In this document: positions 1 through 6,782 of the stretch, one piece after another
How the letters are laid out: each line of letters begins with the position of its first letter
How positions within the stretch are numbered: the first letter of the stretch is position 1
The notes under the pieces: generated by a model
Databases searched by the model: none
The model's input: only the letters and a program-made list of their open reading frames with translations
What the model was told of the DNA's origin: nothing
Assembly: GCA_963807775.1 (NCBI GenBank)
Contig: CAWECY010000017.1
Span: 372,001 to 436,000, forward strand
Direction of reading: 5' to 3'
From: Bog-473 sp963807775
Lineage (GTDB): Bacteria; Actinomycetota; Acidimicrobiia; Acidimicrobiales; RAAP-2
DNA length: 64,000 nucleotides
Translations under genes and position numbers: made by a program

Positions 1-47
1 TCGCCGCGCAGGCCGTGGGCGCGGGTCACCCGGCCGACCTTCAGCAG
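1..47 (-). CDS. rimM: RimM N-terminus (partial, cut by window edge)
   Basis: Only about the first 15 codons are in the window. The reading frame gives LLKVGRVTRAHGLRG, which matches the N-terminus of RimM, the 30S maturation factor that binds ribosomal protein S19. It lies just downstream of the KH gene in the usual rpsP-KH-rimM order. The start is uncertain: the first plausible initiator in frame is a CTG at 47, and no ATG/GTG is seen after the upstream stop at 61-63. Confidence 0.7.
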   Translation of the reverse strand, partial: MLKVGRVTRAHGLRG

Positions 48-60
48 GGAGGGAGCAGGA

Positions 61-531
61 TCAGTCGTCGACGATGTCCACGCTGGCCTGGATGCCGTCC
101 TTGGCCCCGGCCACGTTCACCAGCGTGCGTATGGCCTGGGCGGTGCGTCCCCGCCGGCCGATGACCCGGCCCATGTCGTCGGGGGCCACGTGCAGGCTGA
201 GGCGCACGCCGCTGCGACGCTCCTCGGTCTCGATCGCCACGGCCTCGGGTTCGTTGGAGAGCGACTTGGCCAGGTAGGTCAGCACGGCCAGGGGCGTGCC
301 GCCGTCGACCGCCGTCAGCTCGTTGCCCTCGCCGACGCCGCCGTTCAGGTCGTCCCCGTCATCCAGGTCGTCGACGTCGTCGTCGTCATCCACGCCGTCG
401 TCGGAGTCGTCGACCTCGTCCAGGTCGTCGGCGTCATCGATGTCGTCGTCCAGGTCGTCCTCGACGTCATCGGCGCCCCCGCCCGGCCCGTCTGTCTGGT
501 TGATGTCGCCCGCCTCGTAGAGATTGGTCAC
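61..531 (-). CDS. khpA: KhpA-like KH-domain RNA-binding protein with Asp-rich N-terminal extension
   Basis: A 156-aa protein starting at GTG 531, which overlaps the rpsP stop (GTGA), so translation is probably coupled. The C-terminal ~75 residues are a complete KhpA-type KH domain with the GxxG loop VIGRRGRTAQAIR. Family members bind RNA and usually consist of little more than this domain (~75-80 aa). Here the first ~80 residues form an acidic, low-complexity stretch: from about residue 18 to 65 nearly every other residue is Asp or Glu. An upstream in-frame start exists, but it would lie inside rpsP, so the GTGA start is preferred. Position between rpsP and rimM is the standard ribosome-maturation context. 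The role of the acidic tail is unknown; it could compete with RNA or bind basic ribosomal proteins (inference). Confidence 0.85.
   Translation of the reverse strand: MTNLYEAGDINQTDGPGGGADDVEDDLDDDIDDADDLDEVDDSDDGVDDDDDVDDLDDGDDLNGGVGEGNELTAVDGGTPLAVLTYLAKSLSNEPEAVAIETEERRSGVRLSLHVAPDDMGRVIGRRGRTAQAIRTLVNVAGAKDGIQASVDIVDD
346..477 (-). repeat. GAC/GAT codon microsatellite (Asp-rich tract)
   Basis: An imperfect GAC/GAT triplet repeat inside the KH gene encodes the poly-acidic segment. On the plus strand it appears as strings of gtc/atc. Such a tract can change length in frame by slippage. Confidence 0.75.
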
Positions 532-821
532 TTGGACCTCGCAGCGCTGGCAGCGGCGAACTCGTCCCAGGCCCCCGAGGTCTTGAGCAGGCGCTCGACC
601 CGCTCGGTCGGCTGGGCCCCGTTGACCAGCCACTTGACCGCCTTGGCGTTGTCGATGTTGACGATGGCGTCGGGCTCGGCCGTGGACGAGCCCCGGGGGG
701 CGTAGGTGCCCACGATCTCGAGGAAGCGCCCGTCACGGGGCGACCGGCTGTCGGCGGCCACCACCCGGTAGGTGGGCTGCTTCTTCTTTCCCATCCGCAC
801 GAGGCGGAGCTTCACTGCCAC
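528..821 (-). CDS. rpsP: 30S ribosomal protein S16
   Basis: A 97-aa protein with the S16 signature MGKKKQPTYRVVAADSRSPR near the N-terminus and the FLEIVGTYAP strand. It is a primary binding protein of the 30S body. The start chosen is GTG at 821 (VAVKLRL), which aligns with the usual MAVKIRL N-terminus; a purine-rich GAGAGGAAC lies 9-10 nt upstream. A longer frame reaches 953 but has no family support. It heads an rpsP-khpA-rimM transcription unit. A CACAAT -10-like box lies at about 952-957 on the minus strand. Confidence 0.95.
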   Translation of the reverse strand: MAVKLRLVRMGKKKQPTYRVVAADSRSPRDGRFLEIVGTYAPRGSSTAEPDAIVNIDNAKAVKWLVNGAQPTERVERLLKTSGAWDEFAAASAARSK

Positions 822-972
822 GAATCTGGTTCCTCTCGACTCTCTCGACTGGGCCCCGAATGGGCCTGGCCGCAATTTCGGCTGCATTCGGCCGGGTGCA
901 GCCGGCCGGGGGGTGGGTCCGCCAGGTCTGGTGCGGACGTACAGGCCGACCATTGTGGCAGACGGCGGGCCG

Positions 973-1001
973 GGCCGGGGTCAGGCCGGGGTCAGGCCGG
1001 G
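973..1001. repeat. 11-bp tandem direct repeat between ffh and rpsP
   Basis: The 11-mer ggccggggtca occurs twice head to tail (973-983, 984-994), followed by a partial third copy. It lies just past the ffh stop in the 190-bp gap before rpsP. It does not form an obvious hairpin. Confidence 0.6.
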
Positions 1002-1011
1002 TGTGCGGCCC

Positions 1012-2598
1012 CTAGCGACCCTTGGGCGGGGTGACCCGCCCGCCCTTCTTCTTCTTCTTGGTCCCCTTGTTGCCACTGACCACCGGCTTGGGCGCACCGC
1101 CCGCGCCCGAGCCCGCGGCGGCGGGCAGGCCCGGGAAGCCGGCCGGCAGCTCGCCGCCCGCGTCCGGGTCCCCCATGAGCTGGGTCAGCATGTCGAAGTC
1201 GGGGCCGCCGAGTCCGGCACCGCCGGCGCCGGCCGCCTGTTGGGCCAGTTTCTTGGCGGCGCGGCTGTTCATCCCGGGCATGGAGGGCATGCCGGGGAGG
1301 TTCGGGAGATTGCCCGAAGCCATCCCCTTCATCATCTTCTGCATCTCCTTGAACTGCTTGAGCAAGGCGTTGACGTCCTGGATGGTGGTGCCCGATCCCC
1401 GGGCCACCCGGCTGCGGCGCGAGGCGTCCATGAGCGTGGTGTCGTTGCGCTCGGCGGCGGTCATGGAGCAGACGATGGCCTCGACCCGGGCCACCTCGCC
1501 GTCGTCGATCTGGCCGGCGGCCTGGCGCATCTCCTTGGACATGCCGGGCATGAGGCGCATGAGCCCGCCGAGCGAGCCCATCTTCTTGACCTGGCGCAGC
1601 TGCGAGAGGAAGTCCTCCAGCGTGAACTGCCCGGACATGAGGCGGCTGGCCGATTTGGCGACCTCGTCGGCGTCCATGGTGCGCTCGGCCTGCTCGATCA
1701 GGCTCAGCACGTCGCCCATGCCCAAGATGCGGTCGGCCATGCGGTCGGGGTGGAAGAGGTCGAAGTCCTCGAGCCGCTCGCCCGTCGAGGCGAAGGAGAT
1801 GGGCCGCCCGACCACGCCCTTGACCGACAGGGCGCCGCCGCCGCGGGCGTCGCCGTCGAGCTTGGTCAGGATCACGCCGCTGAGCTCGAGCGCGTCGTGG
1901 AAGGCCTTGGCGGTGGCGACGGCGTCCTGGCCGATCATGGCGTCGATGACGAGGAACGTGTAGTGCGGCTGGGTGGCGGCGCTGATGTCGACGATCTGCT
2001 GCATCATCTCGGCGTCGATGGTGAGACGGCCGGCGGTGTCGATGATGCAGATGTCGCGGCCGAGGCGGCGCGCCTCCTCCAGTCCCGCTCGGGCGCAGCG
2101 GACGGGATCGGTGGGCTCCGAGAAGACGGTCACGCCGATCTGGTCGCCGAGGACTCTGAGTTGCTCGACGGCGGCGGGGCGCTGCAGGTCGGCTCCGACG
2201 AGGAGGGGGTTGCGGCCCTGCTGCTTCCACCACTTGGCCAACTTGGCCGAGTTGGTCGTCTTGCCCGAGCCCTGCAGCCCGGCCATGAGTACGACGGTCG
2301 GCGGGCGGCTGGCGTAGGTCAGCTTGAGCGTCTCGCCGCCGAGGACGGCCACCAGCTCCTCGTGCACGGCGCGGATCACCTGCTGGCCCGGGGTGAGGCT
2401 CTTGCTCAGCGACTCGGCGCTGACCCGCAGCCGGATGCCGTCGCAGAAGCGACGGGCCACGGTGAGCTCGACATCGGCATCGAGCAGGGCGGTGCGGATC
2501 TCCTTCAGGGCCTCGTCGAGGTCCTCCTCGCTGATGCGCCCCTTGCCCCGGAGGCGGGTGGAGATGCGCTCCAGGCGGTCGGAGAGGGCGTCGAACAT
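1012..2598 (-). CDS. ffh: Signal recognition particle protein Ffh
   Basis: A 528-aa SRP54 GTPase. The N-domain helices cover roughly residues 1-90. The G1 motif GLQGSGKTT is at about 107-115, followed by DTAGR and TKLDGDARGGG motifs of the SRP GTPase family. The C-terminal M domain is methionine-rich (FKEMQKMMKGM, GMPSMPGMNSR), binds 4.5S RNA and signal peptides, and ends in a Lys/Arg tail. Ffh targets ribosome-nascent chains to FtsY, which is encoded ~3 kb away. The start ATG at 2598 lies 8 nt from a TAACCT -10 box, which suggests a leaderless mRNA. Confidence 0.97.
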   Translation of the reverse strand: MFDALSDRLERISTRLRGKGRISEEDLDEALKEIRTALLDADVELTVARRFCDGIRLRVSAESLSKSLTPGQQVIRAVHEELVAVLGGETLKLTYASRPPTVVLMAGLQGSGKTTNSAKLAKWWKQQGRNPLLVGADLQRPAAVEQLRVLGDQIGVTVFSEPTDPVRCARAGLEEARRLGRDICIIDTAGRLTIDAEMMQQIVDISAATQPHYTFLVIDAMIGQDAVATAKAFHDALELSGVILTKLDGDARGGGALSVKGVVGRPISFASTGERLEDFDLFHPDRMADRILGMGDVLSLIEQAERTMDADEVAKSASRLMSGQFTLEDFLSQLRQVKKMGSLGGLMRLMPGMSKEMRQAAGQIDDGEVARVEAIVCSMTAAERNDTTLMDASRRSRVARGSGTTIQDVNALLKQFKEMQKMMKGMASGNLPNLPGMPSMPGMNSRAAKKLAQQAAGAGGAGLGGPDFDMLTQLMGDPDAGGELPAGFPGLPAAAGSGAGGAPKPVVSGNKGTKKKKKGGRVTPPKGR

Positions 2599-2606
2599 GG
2601 GGTCTC

Positions 2607-2631
2607 AGGTTACCTGGGGCGCCCCTAGCCT
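2607..2631. promoter_or_regulatory. Divergent -10 boxes for ffh and the DUF6687-like gene
   Basis: On the minus strand TAACCT occupies 2607-2612, 8 nt before the ffh ATG. On the plus strand TAGCCT occupies 2626-2631, 8 nt before the ATG at 2640. Both fit TANNNT with a transcription start at or next to the start codon. No clear -35 element is seen. Confidence 0.55.
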
Positions 2632-2639
2632 CTCCGGGC

Positions 2640-3720
2640 ATGGGATCTGCACTGCGGTTCGTGCCTTACGGATCGCTGGGCCCCGACGTGCCGAGCGTGG
2701 TGGTGGACGGGTCACCGGCGCCCGGAACGCAGCTCTGCCTGTCGCACTGGCCGGGCATGGACTCGCCGGCCGAGTTCTGGGCCGACCTGTCGGCCGAAAT
2801 GGCCTTGTCGTACCTGGCCGCGTTCGACCGCCACGGCGCGGCCGAGGTGGTGTCGAACAATCACTTCGACCAGGACGGGCTGGTGGGCGTGTTCGCGCTG
2901 GTGTCACCGGAGGCGGCGCTGGCCCGCCGTGACTTTTTGGTCGAGGTGGCCCGGGCCGGCGACTTCGCCGTGACCGCGTCGCGGGAGGCGGCCCGGGTGT
3001 CGATGGTGCTGTCGGCCTACGCCGACCCCGAGCGCAGCCCGTTGCTGGGATGCGGCGGCGAGCGGGCCGACTACGACGCCATGGCCGCCGCGCTCTACGA
3101 CGAGCTGCTGGGGCGCCTGGGCGAGCTGTGCGACTCGGTGGCCGACCGGCGGTCTGCGCTCGCTGTGGGGCGAGGAGGACGCCACGCTCTCGGCCAGCGA
3201 GGCGGCGCTGGCGTCGGGCGCGGTGACGTTGGAGGAGGTGCCAGACATCGACCTGGCCGTGGTCAGCGTGCCCGAGTCGGCGCCCGTCGGGGGCGGGCAC
3301 CGCTTCGCCGGGCAGTGGGCCTCCATGTCGGGCCTGCACCCGATGGCGGTGCACAACGCGACGGAGCGCGGCGCCGTGCTGACGGGGCGCGGCCGGCGCT
3401 ACCAGCTGGTGTACCGCTACGAGAGCTGGGTGCAGTTCCGGTCCCGCGCCGTGCGGCCCCGGGTGGACCTGGTGCCGCTGGCAGAGCGGCTCACGGAGGC
3501 GGAGGCGTTGGCGGGGGCGGCGACCGGTTCGAGTGCGCGCTCCGGCTCTGCCGTGTGGGTGGCCGACCAGGTCTCGGGGTTGACGCCGACCCTGTCTCTC
3601 GCCGGCGGTGAGGAGGGCGGCGGCGAGAGCGCGCTCGAAGCGGCTGTGGTGCGGGCCCTGGTCGAGTCACACCTGCGTGCCTCTCCGCCGGCGTGGGACC
3701 CCTACGCCGTCACCCGCTGA
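2640..3720 (+). CDS. DUF6687-like protein, split by a +1 frameshift near 3150
   Basis: Translation from ATG 2640 gives FVPYGSLGPDVPSVVVDG, then SHWPG and VVSNNHFDQDGLVGVFALV, and ends in the wrong frame after CDSVADRR. The +1 frame resumes at about 3151 with LRSLWGEEDATLSASEAAL, then HRFAGQWASM, HPMAVHNAT and YRYESWVQFRSR, ending APPAWDPYAVTR at 3720. The two halves make one ~359-aa protein, matching my recollection of actinobacterial DUF6687 proteins; function unknown. The HFDQDG motif with an acidic pair resembles DHH-type phosphoesterase elements, but this is only suggestive. The gene length is 3n+1, so one extra base near 3148-3151 (ccggcggtc) explains the break. Confidence 0.7.
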
Positions 3721-3744
3721 CGCTGCAGGCCGATGCGGGCGGGC

Positions 3745-3750
3745 TACCGT
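3745..3750 (+). promoter_or_regulatory. -10 box for the FKBP lipoprotein gene
   Basis: TACCGT lies 8 nt upstream of the ATG at 3759, the same leaderless geometry as at other genes here. No SD sequence is visible. Confidence 0.45.
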
Positions 3751-3758
3751 CGCGGCCC

Positions 3759-4347
3759 ATGTCCCGACCGTCTCTCCGCCGCCTGATGCCGGCCGCCCTC
3801 GTGGGCCTGGCCGGCGCGCTCACGCTGGCCGCCTGCAGCTCCTCGCCGTCGACCCCGTCCGCCTCGGGGAGCTCCACGACCACCACGCACGTCCACTGCC
3901 GCGGCCGGGGGCGCACTGGTGGCCATCGGGCCCATCCCCGCCGCCGACCGCTCGCCCGCAGGCACGTTCGGGACGGCGCCCACCGTCACCGTGCCCAGCG
4001 GCACACCGCCCACCGCTCTCGAGAGCGCGGACCTGATCACCGGCACCGGTGCGACCGCCATACCGGGCGACAGCGTCACCGTGCAGTACGTGCTGGCCAC
4101 CTACTCGTCGGGCAAGGTGGTGCAGTCCTCGTGGACGACCCAGCCCTTCACCTTCACCCTGGGCGCAGGTCAGGTCATCCCCGGCTGGGACAAGGGGGTG
4201 GTCGGCATGAAGGTCGGTGGTCGGCGCGAGCTGATCATTCCGCCCGTCGACGGCTACGGCGCCCAGTCACCGGGTCCCGGCATCACGGCCAACGACACGC
4301 TCGTCTTCGTCATCGACATGCTCAAGGTCGAGAAGGCAAGCGGGTGA
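3759..4347 (+). CDS. FKBP-type peptidyl-prolyl isomerase lipoprotein, frameshifted near 3885
   Basis: The N-terminus MSRPSLRRLMPAALVGLAG continues into a hydrophobic stretch and the lipobox LTLAAC, so the mature protein should be a membrane-anchored lipoprotein. A Ser/Thr-Pro linker follows. Around 3880-3900 the frame breaks; the +1 frame continues STAAAGGALVAIGPIP and then the FKBP domain: GDSVTVQYVLATYSSGKVV, PFTFTLGAGQVIPGWDKGV, GMKVGGRRELIIPP, YGAQSPGPGI, LVFVIDMLKVE. These are the standard FKBP motifs for proline isomerisation. Total length is 3n+1, consistent with one inserted base in the ACC/ACG-rich linker. It likely assists folding of exported proteins. Confidence 0.85.
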
Positions 4348-4390
4348 GCCGGCCCGAGCGGGCAGGCCGGGAGGGCTGAAGGGCACCGGC

Positions 4391-5164
4391 ATGGAGGTGG
4401 CCGCCCTTATCGAGGCCCTGCGGGCCGAAGGAGACCCGATGACGGGCGCCGTGGCCGCCACCTCGCCCGACGCGTTCGTGCCGACGTGCCCCGAGTGGGT
4501 GCTGCGCGACCTGGTGTGGCACATGGGCGGCGTGCACCGCTGGGCGACCGGGATCGTGGCGACACCCCACACCGAGATGTGGGCCGCCGAACTCGACGAC
4601 ATCGTCGGGATCTGGCCGTCGGACGAAGACCTGGCGCCGTGGTTCCACTCGGGCCACGCCACGCTGGTGGCGGCCCTGGAGGCGGCACCGCCCGACCTCG
4701 AGTGCTGGACGTTCCTCCGCGCCCCCTCGCCGCTGGCCATGTGGGCGCGCCGACAGGCGCACGAAACGGCCATCCACCGCGTCGACGCCGAGCTGGCGTC
4801 AGGTCGTGCGGTGGGCGCCCTCAGCCCCTTGGCGCCGGCCTTCGCCGCCGACGGCGTCGACGAGCTGCTCGGGTGCTTCGTACCTCGCCGCAGCACTCAG
4901 CTGCGCTCGGAAGCGCCGACGTCCATGGTGGTGCGCTGCACCGACGACGACGCCGGCTGGGCGCTGCTGATCGATGCCGAGGGTGTCGACACCACGCCGG
5001 CGGCGGCGGCGAACACGGGCGGCGCCGACTGCACGGTGCGCGGGCGCGCCTCGGACCTCTATCTCGTCCTGTGGAACCGCGCCGACCCCGGGTTGTTGTC
5101 GGTCGAGGGCGACGCCGGCGTGCTCGGTCTGTTCCTCGACGGCGTGCACGTGCGTCGGGCCTGA
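4391..5164 (+). CDS. Maleylpyruvate isomerase family (MDMPI/DinB-fold) enzyme
   Basis: A 257-aa protein with the MDMPI N-terminal four-helix bundle. TCPEWVLRDLVWHMGGVHRW carries the first metal-ligand His, and the paired His are in RQAHETAIHRVDAE (HExxxHxxD type). A C-terminal SCP2-like domain ends in the acyl-transfer-like motif RASDLYLVLWNR. Family members use mycothiol as cofactor and bind zinc, but the substrate cannot be told from sequence; many are misnamed as maleylpyruvate isomerase. It starts at ATG 4391, 43 nt after the FKBP stop, so it may share that transcript. Confidence 0.8.
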   Translation: MEVAALIEALRAEGDPMTGAVAATSPDAFVPTCPEWVLRDLVWHMGGVHRWATGIVATPHTEMWAAELDDIVGIWPSDEDLAPWFHSGHATLVAALEAAPPDLECWTFLRAPSPLAMWARRQAHETAIHRVDAELASGRAVGALSPLAPAFAADGVDELLGCFVPRRSTQLRSEAPTSMVVRCTDDDAGWALLIDAEGVDTTPAAAANTGGADCTVRGRASDLYLVLWNRADPGLLSVEGDAGVLGLFLDGVHVRRA

Positions 5165-5425
5165 CCTCTTCGCCGGTCGGGCCCGCACCGAGGTGGCGGC
5201 CTCGGCGCCGGCCAACTCCACGTCGTCGGTCCTGGTCCGCTTGCGACCGACGAGCCAGTAGGCGACCGACCCCGTGGTGTTGAGCATCGACCACGTCCGC
5301 CACAACCGCTTCCTGCCCCGCACGGCGGCGTCGGGGCGCGAGCGCAGATCGCGCCAGGTGATATTCCACAGGATCACGTGGACGATCGCCACCACGACGA
5401 GGATCCGCTTCTGCTGTTCGTTCAT
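4799..5425 (-). CDS. Small membrane protein downstream of ftsY, C-terminal end uncertain
   Basis: The first ~65 residues are convincing: MNEQQKRILVVVAIVHVILW gives one membrane helix, then ITWRDLRSRPDAAVRG, WRTWSMLNTTG and SVAYWLVGRKR, resembling small actinobacterial PLDc_N-like membrane proteins with a second helix. Start ATG 5425 follows a GGAGGGAGG purine run. The frame stays open to 4799, running 366 nt antisense through the MDMPI gene, where it is Arg-rich and has no family look. The genuine stop has probably been lost to an indel near 5165-5220, so the real protein is likely 70-90 aa. It sits 20 nt after ftsY in the same direction. Confidence 0.45.
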   Translation of the reverse strand: MNEQQKRILVVVAIVHVILWNITWRDLRSRPDAAVRGRKRLWRTWSMLNTTGSVAYWLVGRKRTRTDDVELAGAEAATSVRARPAKRSGPTHVHAVEEQTEHAGVALDRQQPGVGAVPQDEIEVRGAPAHRAVGAARVRRRRRRGVDTLGIDQQRPAGVVVGAAHHHGRRRFRAQLSAAARYEAPEQLVDAVGGEGRRQGAEGAHRTT

Positions 5426-5445
5426 GTGCCTTGTGCCTCCCTCCT

Positions 5446-6609
5446 TCAGTCGGTCGACAACAACGCGTCGACGAACTCGTCGGGATCGAAGTCGACCAGG
5501 TCGTCCGGTCCCTCACCCAGTCCGACCAGCTTGACCGGGAGTCCGAGCTCGCGCTGGACCGCCACGACAATGCCGCCCTTGGCGGTTCCGTCGAGCTTGG
5601 TGAGCACGATGCCGGTCACCTCGACGGCGTCGGTGAACTGGCGGGCCTGGGCCAGGGCGTTCTGGCCGGTCGTGGCGTCCAGCACGAGGAGGACCTCGGT
5701 GACGTTGCCCGGGTCGCGGTCCGCCACCCGGCGGATCTTCTTCAGCTCCTCGACCAGGTTGACCTTGGTGTGCAGGCGGCCGGCCGTGTCGGCCAACACG
5801 AGGTCGTTGCCCCGGGCCGCCGCCCGCTGCACGGCGTCGAACACGATGGCGCTGGGGTCTCCCCCCTCGGCGCCGCGCACGATCTCGGTTCCGGTGCGCT
5901 CGGCCCACAGGCCCAACTGATCGGCCGCAGCAGCCCGAAAGGTGTCGCCGGCCGCCAGGAGCACGGAGTGGCCGGCCGCGACCTGGCGTCGGGCCAGCTT
6001 GCCGATCGTGGTGGTCTTGCCCACGCCGTTGACCCCAACAATGAGCCAGACGTCGGGAGCGCCGGCCCGGCCGTCGAAGCGCAGCGTCCGGGGCCCGGAG
6101 GTCTCGAGCAAGCCCCGGATGGAGTCCCCGAGCGCCTGGAGGAGCCCGTCACCGCCACTGATCTCCTTGGCCGCCACCTTGGCCCGCAGGTCTCCGAGCA
6201 GCGCGTCCGCCGTGGCCACCCCGACATCGGCCCGGATGAGGGCCTCCTCGAGCGAGTCCCACGTCGACTGATCGATCCGGCCCGCCCGCAGGGAGGCCAC
6301 CGCCCCACTGAAGAGGCCGCGGACGCTGCCCAGGCGGCTGCGGTAGGTGGCCGGGGGCGGCTCGGGCTCTTCGACAGGGGCGGGGGCCGGGACCGGGGCC
6401 GGTGCCGCCTCGGGCTCCACGACTGCCGTCGGGGCCGAATCCGCCGTCGCCGTCGGAGGCTGCGGGGGTGGGCTCGGTGGCGGTGCGACCTCGACTGGCG
6501 GTGCCGTCGTCCCGCCACGGCGGCGGCGTGCCCGCGTCGCCGCGATCGTCCCTCCGGCGACGGCCAGGACCACCACGACCACGACGATGATGACCAAGGT
6601 GCCGATCAC
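5446..6609 (-). CDS. ftsY: Signal recognition particle receptor FtsY
   Basis: A 387-aa SRP receptor GTPase. Residues 1-20 form a hydrophobic N-terminal anchor, followed by an Arg cluster and a Pro/Ala/Glu-rich linker (about 35-88). The NG domain runs from about residue 95. GVNGVGKTTTIGKL (about 191-204) is the P-loop, then GDTFRAAAADQL, LADTAGRLHTK and LTKLDGTAKGGI. FtsY docks Ffh-ribosome complexes to SecYEG. The start GTG 6609 overlaps the stop of the 58-aa gene (GTGA), so the two are probably coupled. It belongs to the smc-orf58-ftsY unit. Confidence 0.97.
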   Translation of the reverse strand: MIGTLVIIVVVVVVLAVAGGTIAATRARRRRGGTTAPPVEVAPPPSPPPQPPTATADSAPTAVVEPEAAPAPVPAPAPVEEPEPPPATYRSRLGSVRGLFSGAVASLRAGRIDQSTWDSLEEALIRADVGVATADALLGDLRAKVAAKEISGGDGLLQALGDSIRGLLETSGPRTLRFDGRAGAPDVWLIVGVNGVGKTTTIGKLARRQVAAGHSVLLAAGDTFRAAAADQLGLWAERTGTEIVRGAEGGDPSAIVFDAVQRAAARGNDLVLADTAGRLHTKVNLVEELKKIRRVADRDPGNVTEVLLVLDATTGQNALAQARQFTDAVEVTGIVLTKLDGTAKGGIVVAVQRELGLPVKLVGLGEGPDDLVDFDPDEFVDALLSTD

Positions 6610-6782
6610 GTGGACGATCCGCCGCTGTTATCGGGAGTGTCGCCGTAGTCAAAGTCGATGTCGGAGCCGTCGTCGCCGTACTCGTCGTAGTCGCGCAGAC
6701 GCCGGCGAGTGGCGGCGACCCGGGACACACCCAGGACGAGCACCAGCAGCGCCACGGCCCCAAAGATCAGGACGTAGAACAT
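6606..6782 (-). CDS. 58-aa membrane microprotein between smc and ftsY
   Basis: A short gene fully overlapped at both ends: its ATG (6782) shares the last base of the smc stop (TGATG) and its stop overlaps the ftsY GTG (GTGA). The product starts MFYVLIFGAVALLVLVLGVS, a single membrane helix, followed by a basic RVAATRRRLRDYDEYG stretch. The C-terminal tail is acidic (Asp/Glu about 12 of 30). One N-terminal helix, a basic stop-transfer and an acidic tail predict a type III (N-out) membrane protein. I do not recognise a family. The double coupling argues it is really translated and made in step with SMC and FtsY. Confidence 0.75.
   Translation of the reverse strand: MFYVLIFGAVALLVLVLGVSRVAATRRRLRDYDEYGDDGSDIDFDYGDTPDNSGGSST

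Noticed and set aside
772..2628. Long plus-strand open frame antisense to ffh
   Set aside because: His/Gly/Arg-rich shadow typical of high-GC antisense frames; ffh on the minus strand has full motifs.
3148..3151. Programmed ribosomal frameshift in the DUF6687-like gene
   Set aside because: No slippery heptamer or downstream pseudoknot seen; same +1 pattern occurs in many unrelated genes, favouring sequence error.
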